Positions 25,701 to 33,045 of a DNA stretch of 35,304 nt are shown here, piece by piece. Source of the DNA: PSRI01 sp041484195. Lineage in GTDB: Bacteria > Bacteroidota > Bacteroidia > Chitinophagales > Chitinophagaceae. The stretch covers positions 1 to 35,304 of the forward strand of contig JBGPHC010000038.1 in assembly GCA_041484195.1 (NCBI GenBank), in the 5' to 3' direction. A program made the position numbers and the translations under genes. Each line of letters begins with the position of its first letter. The stretch's first letter is position 1. The notes below the pieces were generated by a model, which searched no databases, was not told the DNA's origin, and was given only the letters and a program-made list of their open reading frames with translations.

Positions 25701-27106
25701 TGCGTCCGGTACTGATGACGGCAGCAGTTGCCTCGCTCGGTTTTTTACCAATGGCATTGAGCAGCGGCGCTGGTGCAGAAGTGCAAAAGCCATTAGCTAC
25801 TGTTGTTATTGGTGGATTAATTACGGCAACATTTTTAACGTTAGTCTTGCTTCCCTGTTTATATATCATCTTTTCAAAAGGAATTAAACTGAATATGAAA
25901 CCCGGTGCAACAAGTGTTGGAGTAATTGTTTTGTTATTGTTTTATTATACTACGCAGGCTCAACAACCTGTTATAAAAAGACTAAGCGTCAGCGAAGCAA
26001 TCGGCTTTGCAAAAAACAACCTGCAATACGAAGTAAACAATCAGCAAATTAATAAAGGCAAAGCGCAGATAAAAACAGCAACCACTTTGCCCAAAACTGG
26101 TGTGTTTGCAGAAAACGAAGATATGAGGCCAGGTGATACTAAAGGCATCCTTAAAATTGGCGTATCGCAAAGCATTGCATGGCCGGGTTTATACAAGACA
26201 CAGAAAAACCTATACAATGAACAGTTGAAATATTACCAGGCTAATTCGGCAGTTATTGACGTGGATATAAAGAGGGGAGTGCGGACGGTATATTACCAGC
26301 TTTGGTATTTGCAGGATAAACAGCAATTGTATCAGCGCCTAGATAGTATTTATAAATCATTGAATGAAGCGGCAAGGCTGAAAGTTAAAACTGGCGACAG
26401 CCCGGGATTGGACAGCATTGCTGCCAATGTGCGGATGAAGGAATTGCAGGCCTTTTTACAACAGATTGATAAGGATATACAAATACAGCAACAAGTGTTG
26501 ATGCAACTATTAAATATAAACGAGGCTATGCTGCCTTTACTGATGCCATTGGAAGAGTTACCAATGCCGGAAGCTGCCGTTGACAGCACTCACCCGGTAC
26601 TGGCATTGCAAGCACAAAACATCAATATTTCCAATGCAGGAATTGGAGTAATTAGGAGCGAAAACAAGCCGGATTTTTCAGGCCGCTTTTTCAGTCAACG
26701 GCTGTGGGGAGCAAAGGACCCATTTACCGGTTTTTCAGTAACTGCGGCTTTCCCAATATTTGGAACTGGTGCTTACCAAAGCAAAGTAAAACTGGCACAG
26801 GCAGATATGGCAGTTCAACAAAAACAATACGAATATGATAAGCAGGTTTTAACCAGTCGGCAATTGCAGATGCAGCAGGAAGCAGAGAAGAATAAAAGCA
26901 TGTTGACCTTTTATAAAAACGCTGGATTAAAGCAGGCTGAGGAAATCATAAAAGCCGCTTCACTGGCTTACCGTTCAGGAGAGATAAGTTTTCCCGAACT
27001 GTCACAGTTTTTAACTCAGGCTATAGAAATTCAAAAGAATTATTTGGAAAACCTGAATGGATATAACCAGTCAGTAATTCAATACAGTTATTACATCAAC
27101 CAATAA
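22784..27106 (+). CDS. czcA: CzcA-type heavy-metal RND pump fused to a TolC-like channel
   Basis: A 1440-residue fusion. Residues 1-1040 form a heavy-metal RND transporter. The TM4 signature IDFGLIVDGAVIIVEA places D401, D407 and E414 where CzcA-class pumps (Zn/Co/Cd) have their D, D and E proton-relay residues. The periplasmic start PVDALPDVTNNQVQVITRAP is typical. Residues about 1060-1440 form an outer-membrane factor (SVSEAIGFAKNNLQYEVNNQ, then a second repeat with ASLAYRSGEISFPELSQF). They are preceded by a hydrophobic, signal-like stretch GVIVLLLFYYTTQAQQ. This fusion is known from Bacteroidetes. It may need cleavage for the channel to reach the outer membrane (inference). Confidence 0.9.
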   Translation: MLNKIIHFSIKNKLIIGVMTLALIIWGIWSATRLPVDALPDVTNNQVQVITRAPTLAAQEVEQFITYPVEKSLSNIQGLVEMRSFSRFGLSVITVVFEEKMSVYFARQLIAEKLKDAERQIPKGAGTPELGPVTTGLGEVFQYVIHGKKGSEQKYSAMDLRTMQDWIVARQLTGIPGVAEITGFGGISKQYEVAVNPDRLKAMNVSIPEIFTALEKNNENTGGAYIDRKPNAYFIRGVGLVKSFADIENIVIKHQGGGIPVLIRDVAKVQFGTPPRYGAMTYNGEKEVVGGIVLMMKGANSASVVGLVKERMKTVEKSLPEDVEIEAFLDRTNLIDRAINTVKTNLIEGASIVILVLVLFLGNLRAGLIVASAIPLSLLFALALMNLFGVSANLMSLGAIDFGLIVDGAVIIVEATLHFLASQKLKAKLTQQQMDNAVGGSARRMMSSAAFGQIIILIVYLPILSLQGVEGKMFRPMAETVSFAILGALLLSLTYIPMMSALLLSKNINHKRTFADKMMTFFQRLYVPVIKGAINIKYAVVCVALVLLIISIIIFKNMGGEFIPTLEEGDYAIEFVLPQGSSLSQTIETIMMAERMLRTFPEVKMVVGKTGSADVATDPMPPEASDLIVILKPKKEWATTGDFYKLADIMRDKLSTIPGVIAEPSQPIQMRFNELMTGIRQDVAIKIFGENLDTLTAYADKVAKVIRPIEGITQPQVERVNGLPQITVEYDRARLAGYGLNIVDVNHVISTAFAGEVAGAVYENERRFDLVLRLDSSYRTSLEDVSNLYVPMTDGNQIPLSQVATVSFKTGPAQISREAGKRRIYVSFNVSGRDVSSVVKEAQDKLNQKVKLPTGYYYTYGGTFENLQKASARLMVVVPLALLLIFFMLYLTFGSAKEAALIFTAIPMSAIGGVFALLARGMPFSISAGVGFIALFGVAVLNGIVLISTFNQLQKDGMNDVLQRVLEGTRIRLRPVLMTAAVASLGFLPMALSSGAGAEVQKPLATVVIGGLITATFLTLVLLPCLYIIFSKGIKLNMKPGATSVGVIVLLLFYYTTQAQQPVIKRLSVSEAIGFAKNNLQYEVNNQQINKGKAQIKTATTLPKTGVFAENEDMRPGDTKGILKIGVSQSIAWPGLYKTQKNLYNEQLKYYQANSAVIDVDIKRGVRTVYYQLWYLQDKQQLYQRLDSIYKSLNEAARLKVKTGDSPGLDSIAANVRMKELQAFLQQIDKDIQIQQQVLMQLLNINEAMLPLLMPLEELPMPEAAVDSTHPVLALQAQNINISNAGIGVIRSENKPDFSGRFFSQRLWGAKDPFTGFSVTAAFPIFGTGAYQSKVKLAQADMAVQQKQYEYDKQVLTSRQLQMQQEAEKNKSMLTFYKNAGLKQAEEIIKAASLAYRSGEISFPELSQFLTQAIEIQKNYLENLNGYNQSVIQYSYYINQ

Positions 27107-27117
27107 AATACATACAG

Positions 27118-28311
27118 ATGAAGAGATTCCTGGTTATAGCCTTCCTTTTAACAGACATTGTTTCCCTGCTATCTTGTGGGAGTAAGGATAAGAATAATAA
27201 AGATATTACCAAAACAGTAGATGCTCCTAAAGAAAATGAACATCAAAAACCTGATGAGACAACGCTTACAGCAGAGCAAATGAAAACAATTGGTGTAGAG
27301 TTAGGCCGCATCGAACAAAAGCAATTAACTGCATCACTTAAGACTAACGGTGTGCTGAAAGTGCCCAACCAGAATAAAGCAAGCATCAATTCAGTTTACA
27401 GTGGTGTTATTACATCACTGTTGGTACAGCCGGGAAATATTGTGTCAAAAGGCCAAATCATAGCTACTATAGCCAACCCTGAATTTATGCAGATACAAAG
27501 TGAATACCTCAGTGTTAATTCAAAAATTGTGTTGGCAGAACAGGAATATAACCGGCAAAAGGAATTGAATGCCGGTAATGCAGGGGCATTAAAGAATCTG
27601 CAAGCCGCGGAATCTAACTTAAAGGCATTGAGTTCTTCAAGATCTTCATTGCAACAGCAAATACAACTAATGGGCATTAACCCATCTTCCCTGTCAAATG
27701 GAAAATTAGTTTCTGTTCTGGCTGTTCGCAGTCCCATCAGCGGGGTAGTAAGTAATGTAGTGATAAAAATGGGTAGTTACGTGAATGAAACCACTCCGGT
27801 TGCAGAAATAGTGGACAATAGCCGTTTGCACCTTGATTTGTTTGTATATGAAAAGGATTTGCCCAAACTGAAAAACAATCAAATTATTCATTTTACTGTA
27901 ACAAACAATCCCGGAAAAGAATACGATGCAAAAATATTTTCGTTGGGCTCTTCTTTTGAAAATGAAAGCAAAGCAATATCAGTTCATGCAATGGTAAATG
28001 GCAATAAAACCGGTTTAATTGAAGGCATGAATGTAACTGGAAATATTAGCCTGGATAAAGCTACATTACCAGCCATTCCTACTGAAGCTATTGTGAGTTA
28101 CCAGGGGCAAGACTATATTTTTATTGTTGAATCTGTTGATGCAGAGAATAGCACCACCTTTTTTAGAAGAGTGCCTGTAGCCAAAGGAACATCTGATGTT
28201 GGTTACAGCGAAATTACGTTACTGAAAGAAGTTCCTGTCGGTGTTAAGGTAGTGGTAAAAGGAGCATTTTTCCTTTTGGCAAAACTAACCAATATTGGTA
28301 GCGAGGAATAG
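27118..28311 (+). CDS. czcB: Heavy-metal RND periplasmic adaptor (CusB/CzcB type)
   Basis: A 397-residue lipoprotein with a signal ending SLLSC (C20). A charged linker with histidine (ENEHQKPDE) is followed by the adaptor core: SVYSGVITSLLVQPGNIVSK near 92-111, a coiled-coil hairpin about 120-185, then LAVRSPISGVVSNVVIKMGS, and beta-barrel domains. It couples the CzcA-type pump to its channel and begins 11 bases after it. No separate metal-binding N-terminal domain is visible. It is probably in one operon with the Cys-rich protein and pump. Confidence 0.9.
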   Translation: MKRFLVIAFLLTDIVSLLSCGSKDKNNKDITKTVDAPKENEHQKPDETTLTAEQMKTIGVELGRIEQKQLTASLKTNGVLKVPNQNKASINSVYSGVITSLLVQPGNIVSKGQIIATIANPEFMQIQSEYLSVNSKIVLAEQEYNRQKELNAGNAGALKNLQAAESNLKALSSSRSSLQQQIQLMGINPSSLSNGKLVSVLAVRSPISGVVSNVVIKMGSYVNETTPVAEIVDNSRLHLDLFVYEKDLPKLKNNQIIHFTVTNNPGKEYDAKIFSLGSSFENESKAISVHAMVNGNKTGLIEGMNVTGNISLDKATLPAIPTEAIVSYQGQDYIFIVESVDAENSTTFFRRVPVAKGTSDVGYSEITLLKEVPVGVKVVVKGAFFLLAKLTNIGSEE

Positions 28312-28362
28312 TATACTAATGGTTTCAACACTGAAAAATGTATCCCTGTTAAGAAAACTAAT

Positions 28363-28676
28363 ATGACGCGATTACTGATTGGAAGTTTATGATTAGCCTG
28401 CTGCACGCGGTGATTTTAAACCACTGGCTGCCAGTACTTGCTATTGGCAGAAAGGAAGGCTGGAGCCTTGCTCAAACAATACGTATTACTTTTATTGCCG
28501 GGATGGTACGTATTATAAGCACGGTTATTATTGGCTTTCTGCTTGGAGTGATTGGCGGCGAATTGCCAGCGCATATCGAAGACTTCGCGCCTTGGTTAGT
28601 GTTTCTCTTAAAAGCAAAGACATCCTATAATTTAAGGCGGTATGGGAGCACCAACCAAACCTTTCTCGATAATTAA
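28363..28676 (+). pseudogene. Frameshifted and truncated membrane permease remnant
   Basis: The ATG at 28363 gives MTRLLIGSL and then TGA. The following frame from 28389 reads ISLLHAVILNHWLPVLAIGR, KEGWSLAQTIRITFIAGMVR and two more hydrophobic stretches. Joined by a one- or two-base shift, they make the start of a membrane protein similar to nickel/cobalt- or HupE-like permeases near metal pumps (family uncertain). Homology fades near 28610 and the rest is missing, just before the structured repeat at 28713. It is a dead gene at the end of the metal operon. Confidence 0.65.
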
Positions 28677-28712
28677 TCACGATTTCATAATATGCTTTGT
28701 ATTGTTGGTGCT

Positions 28713-28833
28713 TTTCGCCGTGATCAGTGTCCCCACTGACCACCAATTCCGTTATTCCGGTCCGTGATGACACGCACCGGGGCGGGAAGATTCCATTAGA
28801 AAGCCTGAGATGGCCCGGCGTGAAACACCAATG
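28713..28833 (+). repeat. Dispersed structured repeat, copy 2
   Basis: The partner of 144-265, same orientation. Hairpin 1 pairs 28720-28729 with 28734-28743 around loop TCCC, with one mismatch. Hairpin 2 pairs CCGGT (28757-28761) with ACCGG (28776-28780) and CGTG (28763-28766) with CACG (28771-28774) around loop ATGA. It lies directly after the truncated permease, so its arrival may have accompanied the truncation. Open frames on both strands cross it but lack protein character. The bases from 28834 to 28964 hold no gene that I recognise. Confidence 0.75.
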
Positions 28834-28964
28834 CGGGAATGGGGGTATCAACGAAGGCCTTAAAAAGCACTTTCGCTTCAGGCTGCTTTGTAGTAAATTC
28901 GGACAAAATCTGAATAATGTCAGTATGGTACAGCCATTTTAAGGTCAGAAGCATAAATATTCCT

Positions 28965-29381
28965 ATGATCAAAGTTGCGCTATTGACTTCTTTAGCGATC
29001 ATTTCAGTTCAATTTTTGAGCACCCTGGTAGTCTATAATTTTTTCCGGTTTGATTTTTATCTCAGCCTGATCGCTGCTGTTTTTTTGCTCACTGGGTATT
29101 TATTGGCCGCAAAAAAGCCTTTATCAATTCCTGGAAATCCCGCGATCGAAATCGATGCAGGCTCAAAAGATTTGATCACCAGCCTTACAAACAGGGAAAT
29201 CTCAATTTTCAGACTGATTTCACAAGGCAAAACCAACAAAGAAATAGCTGCAGCCTTGTTTGTAGAGTTAAGTACAGTAAAGACTCACATTAATAATCTG
29301 TATTCAAAATCCGGTTGCACAAACCGGAAGGAAGCACGCCAAAAGTGGCTTGAGTTGACTAAGAATGGACTTATTTCATAG
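28965..29381 (+). CDS. Membrane-anchored LuxR-type HTH protein
   Basis: A 138-residue protein from the ATG at 28965. Two transmembrane helices (about 4-24 and 31-49) are followed by a linker and a LuxR/GerE helix-turn-helix at about 73-130: LTNREISIFRLISQGKTNKE, IAAALFVELSTVKTHINNLY. No receiver domain is present, so any signal would come through the membrane or from dimerisation. It is followed after 84 bases by a DUF4199 gene with its own promoter. It probably regulates nearby membrane-protein genes, but the target is unknown. Confidence 0.8.
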   Translation: MIKVALLTSLAIISVQFLSTLVVYNFFRFDFYLSLIAAVFLLTGYLLAAKKPLSIPGNPAIEIDAGSKDLITSLTNREISIFRLISQGKTNKEIAAALFVELSTVKTHINNLYSKSGCTNRKEARQKWLELTKNGLIS

Positions 29382-29409
29382 TACTCAACCCTTTTTCCAC
29401 CCCTGCTAA

Positions 29410-29441
29410 TTTGCAAAAACTGGTCGCAGTTTCTATGTTTG
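29410..29441 (+). promoter_or_regulatory. Sigma-ABfr-type promoter of the DUF4199 gene
   Basis: TTTG (29410-29413), 20 bases, then TATGTTTG (29434-29441): an exact fit to the Bacteroidetes -33/-7 consensus, 24 bases upstream of the ATG at 29466. Confidence 0.7.
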
Positions 29442-29465
29442 CCCAAATTTTATTCTTTTTCCTTT

Positions 29466-29981
29466 ATGAATCCAACTATTAAGAGGGCATTGGTATTAGG
29501 GTTTTTCATTTCCCTGTGGTTGTTAGGCGGCTTTTCGATTCTTAAATCATTATCTCTCCCGGTCCGGCAATCTGACCTTCGGTCCATAGCAGGTTTGCTT
29601 GGACTGGTAATCCTTTTTACGGGAATTATGTATGGTATCAGGAAGGCAAAAATAGATATGAAAGGAAATAATTTCTCCTATGCCAAAGCAGTAAGAACAG
29701 GGATTATGATTTCGGTAATTGTTGCTATTATCGTTTCATTGGCTTCTCTTTTGTATGTAACCGTGATCAATCCCGATTTCACAAATGATATGGTAAGAGA
29801 AGGAGAACTTTCTCTGAAAGAATCCGGTTCGAATTCTGCGGAAATCACGAAAAGACTCAGCCGTGTGCGAAACGAATTTTCAGTTACGGGGCAGTTGATC
29901 AGTGGGTTGATTGTTCAATCAGTGGCTGGAACCGTATTTTCCCTGGTTCTTGGCTTTATTTACCGGTCAAAAAGACGCTAA
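29466..29981 (+). CDS. DUF4199 family membrane protein
   Basis: A 171-residue inner membrane protein, starting MNPTIKRALVLGFFISLWLL from the ATG at 29466; an upstream start would overlap the -7 box. It has four hydrophobic segments: about 7-24, 39-58, 77-100 and 140-164. GIRKAKIDMKGNNFSYAKAV between segments 2 and 3 is typical of DUF4199, a Bacteroidetes family of unknown function. It lies 13 bases before a secreted protein. Confidence 0.75.
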   Translation: MNPTIKRALVLGFFISLWLLGGFSILKSLSLPVRQSDLRSIAGLLGLVILFTGIMYGIRKAKIDMKGNNFSYAKAVRTGIMISVIVAIIVSLASLLYVTVINPDFTNDMVREGELSLKESGSNSAEITKRLSRVRNEFSVTGQLISGLIVQSVAGTVFSLVLGFIYRSKRR

Positions 29982-29994
29982 AAAATAAACTACA

Positions 29995-30507
29995 ATGAGA
30001 TCAATATTAATTTCAACAATTTCCTTCCTGATCTTTACATATACTGTCCATGCACAACAGCCATCAACTGCCTGGAATAAATACAAATGGTTGATTGGAG
30101 ATTGGGAAGGCGAAGGAGGCGGAAAACCCGGGGAGGGGAGGGGATGGTTTTCGTTGCGGGAAGATTTGTCGGGAAAAGTACTGGTCCGCAAAAATCATTC
30201 AGAATATCCTGCAAAGAATAAAAAGCCCGCTATTATTCACGATGACCTGATGATCATTTATAGTGGCCCGGGCGGGAACCCTTCGAAAGCGGTTTATTTC
30301 GATAATGAAGGCCGCACTATCAATTATTCTGTTTCTTTAATGGATAGCTCTATTGTATTTATCAGCGATAAAATCCTCAATGTGCCTGTTTTCAGGTTAA
30401 CTTATAAGTTGTTTGACAACAACGACATTAATATTAAGTTTGAAATATCGCAGGATGGAGAAAAGTTTAATACCTATACAGAAGGAAGGTGCAGAAGAAA
30501 AAAATAA
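29995..30507 (+). CDS. Secreted beta-barrel protein, lipocalin/DUF1579-like
   Basis: A 170-residue exported protein with a signal peptide (MRSILISTISFLIFTYTVHA, then QQ). The body starts 'KYKWLIGDWEGEGGGKPGEG', a pattern seen at the start of lipocalin-like and DUF1579-like ligand-binding barrels (LxGxWxGxG). The rest is beta-rich and ends TEGRCRRKK. The ligand is unknown. It is probably co-transcribed with the DUF4199 gene 13 bases upstream. Confidence 0.6.
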   Translation: MRSILISTISFLIFTYTVHAQQPSTAWNKYKWLIGDWEGEGGGKPGEGRGWFSLREDLSGKVLVRKNHSEYPAKNKKPAIIHDDLMIIYSGPGGNPSKAVYFDNEGRTINYSVSLMDSSIVFISDKILNVPVFRLTYKLFDNNDINIKFEISQDGEKFNTYTEGRCRRKK

Positions 30508-30702
30508 TTCCTGATTGCTTTTTTACCGGCCTGCCCCGTTCAACAGGTCGCATCTTCTGCCCGCAGTTCTTCAAAGCTGAGTTCAAATCCGGTAATTTCA
30601 ATCGTATCTTAACTTAGAACTCTAAACTCTTGGTCTCGAAAATGGGGATTGTTATACATACCTTACCTGGAGGTCTTGCCAGGCCTGGTAAATTACTCAC
30701 AT
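30508..30702. other. Intergenic stretch before the fluoride promoter
   Basis: No gene seen. A modest inverted repeat, CCTGG (30666-30670) with CCAGG (30679-30683), flanked by TTACC (30663-30667) and GGTAA (30687-30691), might end upstream transcription. It lacks a T tract, so I do not call it a terminator. Confidence 0.4.
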
Positions 30703-30733
30703 TTTGCTTCTTTTATAAAAAACCTTAGATTTG
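30703..30733 (+). promoter_or_regulatory. Sigma-ABfr-type promoter of the fluoride operon
   Basis: TTTG (30703-30706), 19 bases, then TAGATTTG (30726-30733): an exact consensus match. The expected transcript start is near 30740, a few bases before the riboswitch begins at 30744, so nearly the whole leader is aptamer. Confidence 0.8.
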
Positions 30734-30743
30734 ATATAAATAC

Positions 30744-30789
30744 GGCGATGGAGTTCGCCTTTAAATGCTGAAAAGCTGATGACTCCTGC
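30744..30789 (+). ncRNA. Fluoride riboswitch (crcB motif)
   Basis: The fluoride aptamer's conserved pieces are all present: GGCGATGGAGTTCGCC (30744-30759), TTTAAA (30760-30765), a short GNRA-capped stem, then GCTGATGACTCCTGC. P1 pairs 30744-30748 with 30755-30759. P2 pairs GCT (30767-30769) with AGC (30774-30776) around GAAA. The pseudoknot pairs GGAG (30750-30753) with CTCC (30783-30786). The class binds F- through Mg2+ ions and raises expression of fluoride-resistance genes. It lies directly upstream of crcB, and the operon also holds enolase and pyrophosphatase sequences, which strongly supports the call. Confidence 0.95.
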
Positions 30790-30834
30790 TCATAGTTTAA
30801 GCCAATTAAACATTCATAACTATGGTCAGGAGTT
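30781..30834 (+). promoter_or_regulatory. Expression platform: start-codon hairpin competing with the aptamer
   Basis: ACTCCTG (30782-30788) pairs with CAGGAGT (30827-30833) and CATAGTT (30791-30797) with AACTATG (30818-30824). This gives a 14-bp stem broken by one mismatch and one G-T. The stem contains the crcB ATG (30822-30824) and uses the same CTCC that closes the fluoride pseudoknot, so the two folds exclude each other. The expected effect is that fluoride stabilises the pseudoknot and frees the start codon. No terminator-like T tract is present, so control is probably translational. Confidence 0.75.
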
Positions 30835-31202
30835 TGATATTAGTAGGTGCAGGCAGTTTTGTAGGTGGTATTTCCCGCTATCTTACCCAGCAATTTGTTC
30901 AGAAACATTATCCCTCTTCCATTCCACTTGGTACATTAAGTGTTAACATTATTGGTTGTTTTATTATCGGTATAATCTATGCCCTGGCAGACAGGGGCAA
31001 TTTCCTTTCACCAACAATGAGATTGCTGTTGGCTACCGGATTTTGCGGGGGATACACCACGTTTTCTTCTTTCGCTTATGAAAACATCAGTTTAATGCAG
31101 GTCGGTGCGTTTTTCTATACCAGCTTATATGTGTTGTTAAGTATTGTCATCGGGTTTGCCGCGGTATACCTGGGCATCATATTTATCAAATTAATATCAT
31201 AG
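30822..31202 (+). CDS. crcB: Fluoride channel CrcB (Fluc)
   Basis: A 126-residue, four-helix membrane protein. It shows the Fluc signatures GAGSFVGGISRYLTQQF (near 9-25), IPLGTLSVNIIGCFIIGIIY (about 34-53) and the central GFCGGYTTFSSFAYENISLM (about 73-92), which contains the pore and sodium-site segment. Fluc dimers export F- down its gradient and are the main cheap defence against fluoride in bacteria. It is the first gene after the fluoride riboswitch and its start codon is part of the switch hairpin. DUF190 follows 2 bases after its stop. Confidence 0.95.
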   Translation: MVRSLILVGAGSFVGGISRYLTQQFVQKHYPSSIPLGTLSVNIIGCFIIGIIYALADRGNFLSPTMRLLLATGFCGGYTTFSSFAYENISLMQVGAFFYTSLYVLLSIVIGFAAVYLGIIFIKLIS

Positions 31203-31204
31203 TT

Positions 31205-31567
31205 ATGGAACTACCTATCGATTCCAAGTTGCTGCGCATATTCGTTGGTGACTTCGATAAAATTGGTCACCAGCCATTATATGAAGCAATTCTTTTTGCG
31301 GCAAAAAAACAGGGACTTGCAGGCTGTACCGTCCTCCGGGGGATCATGTCTTATGGGGCCTCCACCCGGGTGCATACCGCCAAGCTCATTGATATTTCTG
31401 AAGACCTGCCTATCATCGTGGAAATTGTAGATCAGGAAGAAAAAATAAATGCTTTTGTGGAAACAGTAGATGCTTTGATGCAAAAAGCCGCTTGTGGTGG
31501 ATTGATCACGATTGAAAAGGCAGGTGTATTGTATTATAAGCCGAGGCCAAAAAAAGAAAGATCATGA
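31205..31567 (+). CDS. DUF190 family protein
   Basis: A 120-residue soluble protein: LLRIFVGDFDKIGHQPLYEA near the start, then GLAGCTVLRGIMSYGASTRV and 'PIIVEIVDQEEKINAFVETV'. This is the compact ferredoxin-like DUF190 fold. DUF190 genes often accompany crcB, where a PII-like regulatory role has been suggested, but the function is not settled. It lies 2 bases after crcB and overlaps the antiporter start by 4 bases (ATGA), so all three are translationally linked. Confidence 0.9.
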   Translation: MELPIDSKLLRIFVGDFDKIGHQPLYEAILFAAKKQGLAGCTVLRGIMSYGASTRVHTAKLIDISEDLPIIVEIVDQEEKINAFVETVDALMQKAACGGLITIEKAGVLYYKPRPKKERS

Positions 31568-32793
31568 GTAATATTTTAAGTAATATCTGGTTTGTGGCGG
31601 CAATTTGGATGGGACTGGCTCTCATTGCCAGTATTATTTCAATACGTCTGAAAATTGCCGTTGCATTAATCGAAATATTAATTGGAATTATCGCCGGAAA
31701 TTTTCTTGGTATCCATGCCTCTGCAGATTGGATAAATTTTCTGGCCATGTTGGGAAGTGGTGTCATCACTTTTCTTGCGGGGGCGGAAATAGATCCGGTC
31801 TCATTGAAATCCCACATCCGCCCCGCTCTCATCATTGGTGTGTTATCTTTTCTAATCCCTTTTTTCCTGGTATGGATGTTTGCCCAGTTTATGATGGGTT
31901 GGAACCTCCACCAGGCGCAGATTGCCGGTATAGCCCTTTCCACAACTTCGGTGGCAGTAGTGTATGCAGTAATGATTGAAGGCGGGCGCAGTAACACCGA
32001 TTTGGGGAAAATGATTCTGGCTGCCTGTTTTATTACAGATTTTGGGACCGTGTTGGCGCTGGGAGGACTGTTTGCTGATTTTAACTGGTATATGCTTTTG
32101 TTCATTGTTGTTCTTCCTTTCGTTTTATGGTATATGCCACGCTGGACGCAACTCATCATCCGCCGAATGGGCGCCACCCAGGTAAGCGAGCCGGAAGTAA
32201 AATTTATTCTTTTCGTATTATTTTTTCTCGGTGGCCTTTCCACTACCGCAAAAAGCGAGGCCGTATTACCGGCCTATTTAATGGGCCTGGTAGTAGCTGG
32301 TGTTTTTGTGAGGGATAAGACGTTGGTACACCGTATGCGAAGTATTGCCTTTGCTGTATTCACCCCATTTTATTTTATTAAAGCGGGGTTGTATGTTTCC
32401 CTTCCGGCTGTATGGTCGGCTATTGGGGTAATTACCATTTTACTGCTTATCAAATTGGGCTCAAAGTATATTGGGGTCTTTCCATCCGCCCGGGTATTCA
32501 GTATGCGCAGTAAGGAAGGGCATTATACTACACTGCTCATGGGAACAGGGTTGACCTTTGGAACCATTTCCGCGTTGTTTGGTTTAAATAATCACATCAT
32601 CAATCAGAAACAATATACCATATTGGTCACCGTGGTGATCCTGAGTGCGGTATTGCCAACCTTGATTGCGCAGAAATATTTTCAACCTAAAAATTCAACG
32701 ATGGAAGCCTGGGGCCGGTTGAGAAAGAAAAACAGGATCTCTAAAAGTAAGAATAGCAGGATGGAACAAAATGCAGCAATCGCTACAGAATAG
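31564..32793 (+). CDS. CPA2-type cation/proton antiporter
   Basis: A 409-residue membrane protein with about 12 hydrophobic segments. ALIEILIGIIAGNFLGIHAS, then 'MLGSGVITFLAGAEIDPVSL' and MILAACFITDFGTVLALGGL are typical of the KefB/GerN-like CPA2 group; the TD near residue 160 lies in the ion-binding region. It lacks C-terminal TrkA-N domains and ends in a basic tail. In a fluoride operon it may balance protons or cations during F- stress, since HF entry acidifies the cell; this role is inference. It overlaps the DUF190 stop. Confidence 0.88.
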   Translation: MSNILSNIWFVAAIWMGLALIASIISIRLKIAVALIEILIGIIAGNFLGIHASADWINFLAMLGSGVITFLAGAEIDPVSLKSHIRPALIIGVLSFLIPFFLVWMFAQFMMGWNLHQAQIAGIALSTTSVAVVYAVMIEGGRSNTDLGKMILAACFITDFGTVLALGGLFADFNWYMLLFIVVLPFVLWYMPRWTQLIIRRMGATQVSEPEVKFILFVLFFLGGLSTTAKSEAVLPAYLMGLVVAGVFVRDKTLVHRMRSIAFAVFTPFYFIKAGLYVSLPAVWSAIGVITILLLIKLGSKYIGVFPSARVFSMRSKEGHYTTLLMGTGLTFGTISALFGLNNHIINQKQYTILVTVVILSAVLPTLIAQKYFQPKNSTMEAWGRLRKKNRISKSKNSRMEQNAAIATE

Positions 32794-32856
32794 TTTTGTT
32801 AAAAACAGGACTGCAGAATTCGATAGTGGAATTGTATTATTCTAAAAATCATTGTT

Positions 32857-33045
32857 ATGCTTAAGGATTTAATAATGGCCACAGAAGAAGAAAAAAGAGA
32901 AGCTGAAATTTGGGTCCTGCAAACCTGCGGGCCCGATGAGATACCTCCCGTTGATATTTTGATGCTGATTCTGTACTGGATTCATTTATTGGAAGAAAAG
33001 ATCACCAGGATTGATCAGCAAACAAGGACGCATTGGGTTAGGTAG
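32857..33045 (+). CDS. Small hypothetical protein in the fluoride operon
   Basis: Up to 62 residues from the ATG at 32857; an internal ATG at 32875 (MATEEEKREAEIWVLQTCGP) would give 56. It is acidic at the start and then hydrophobic: VDILMLILYWIHLLEEKITR could be one amphipathic or membrane helix. I recognise no family. It lies 63 bases after the antiporter and upstream of another unknown gene, on the same strand and probably in the same transcript. Confidence 0.5.
   Translation: MLKDLIMATEEEKREAEIWVLQTCGPDEIPPVDILMLILYWIHLLEEKITRIDQQTRTHWVR

Noticed and set aside
28528..28851. Minus-strand open frame across the permease remnant and repeat copy 2
   Set aside because: It runs antisense to the permease remnant and through both repeat hairpins. 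Similar spurious frames arise wherever this repeat occurs.
30663..30691. Inverted repeat as a terminator before the fluoride promoter
   Set aside because: The stem is short, the loop is ambiguous and no T tract follows. It lies more than 150 bases after the preceding gene.
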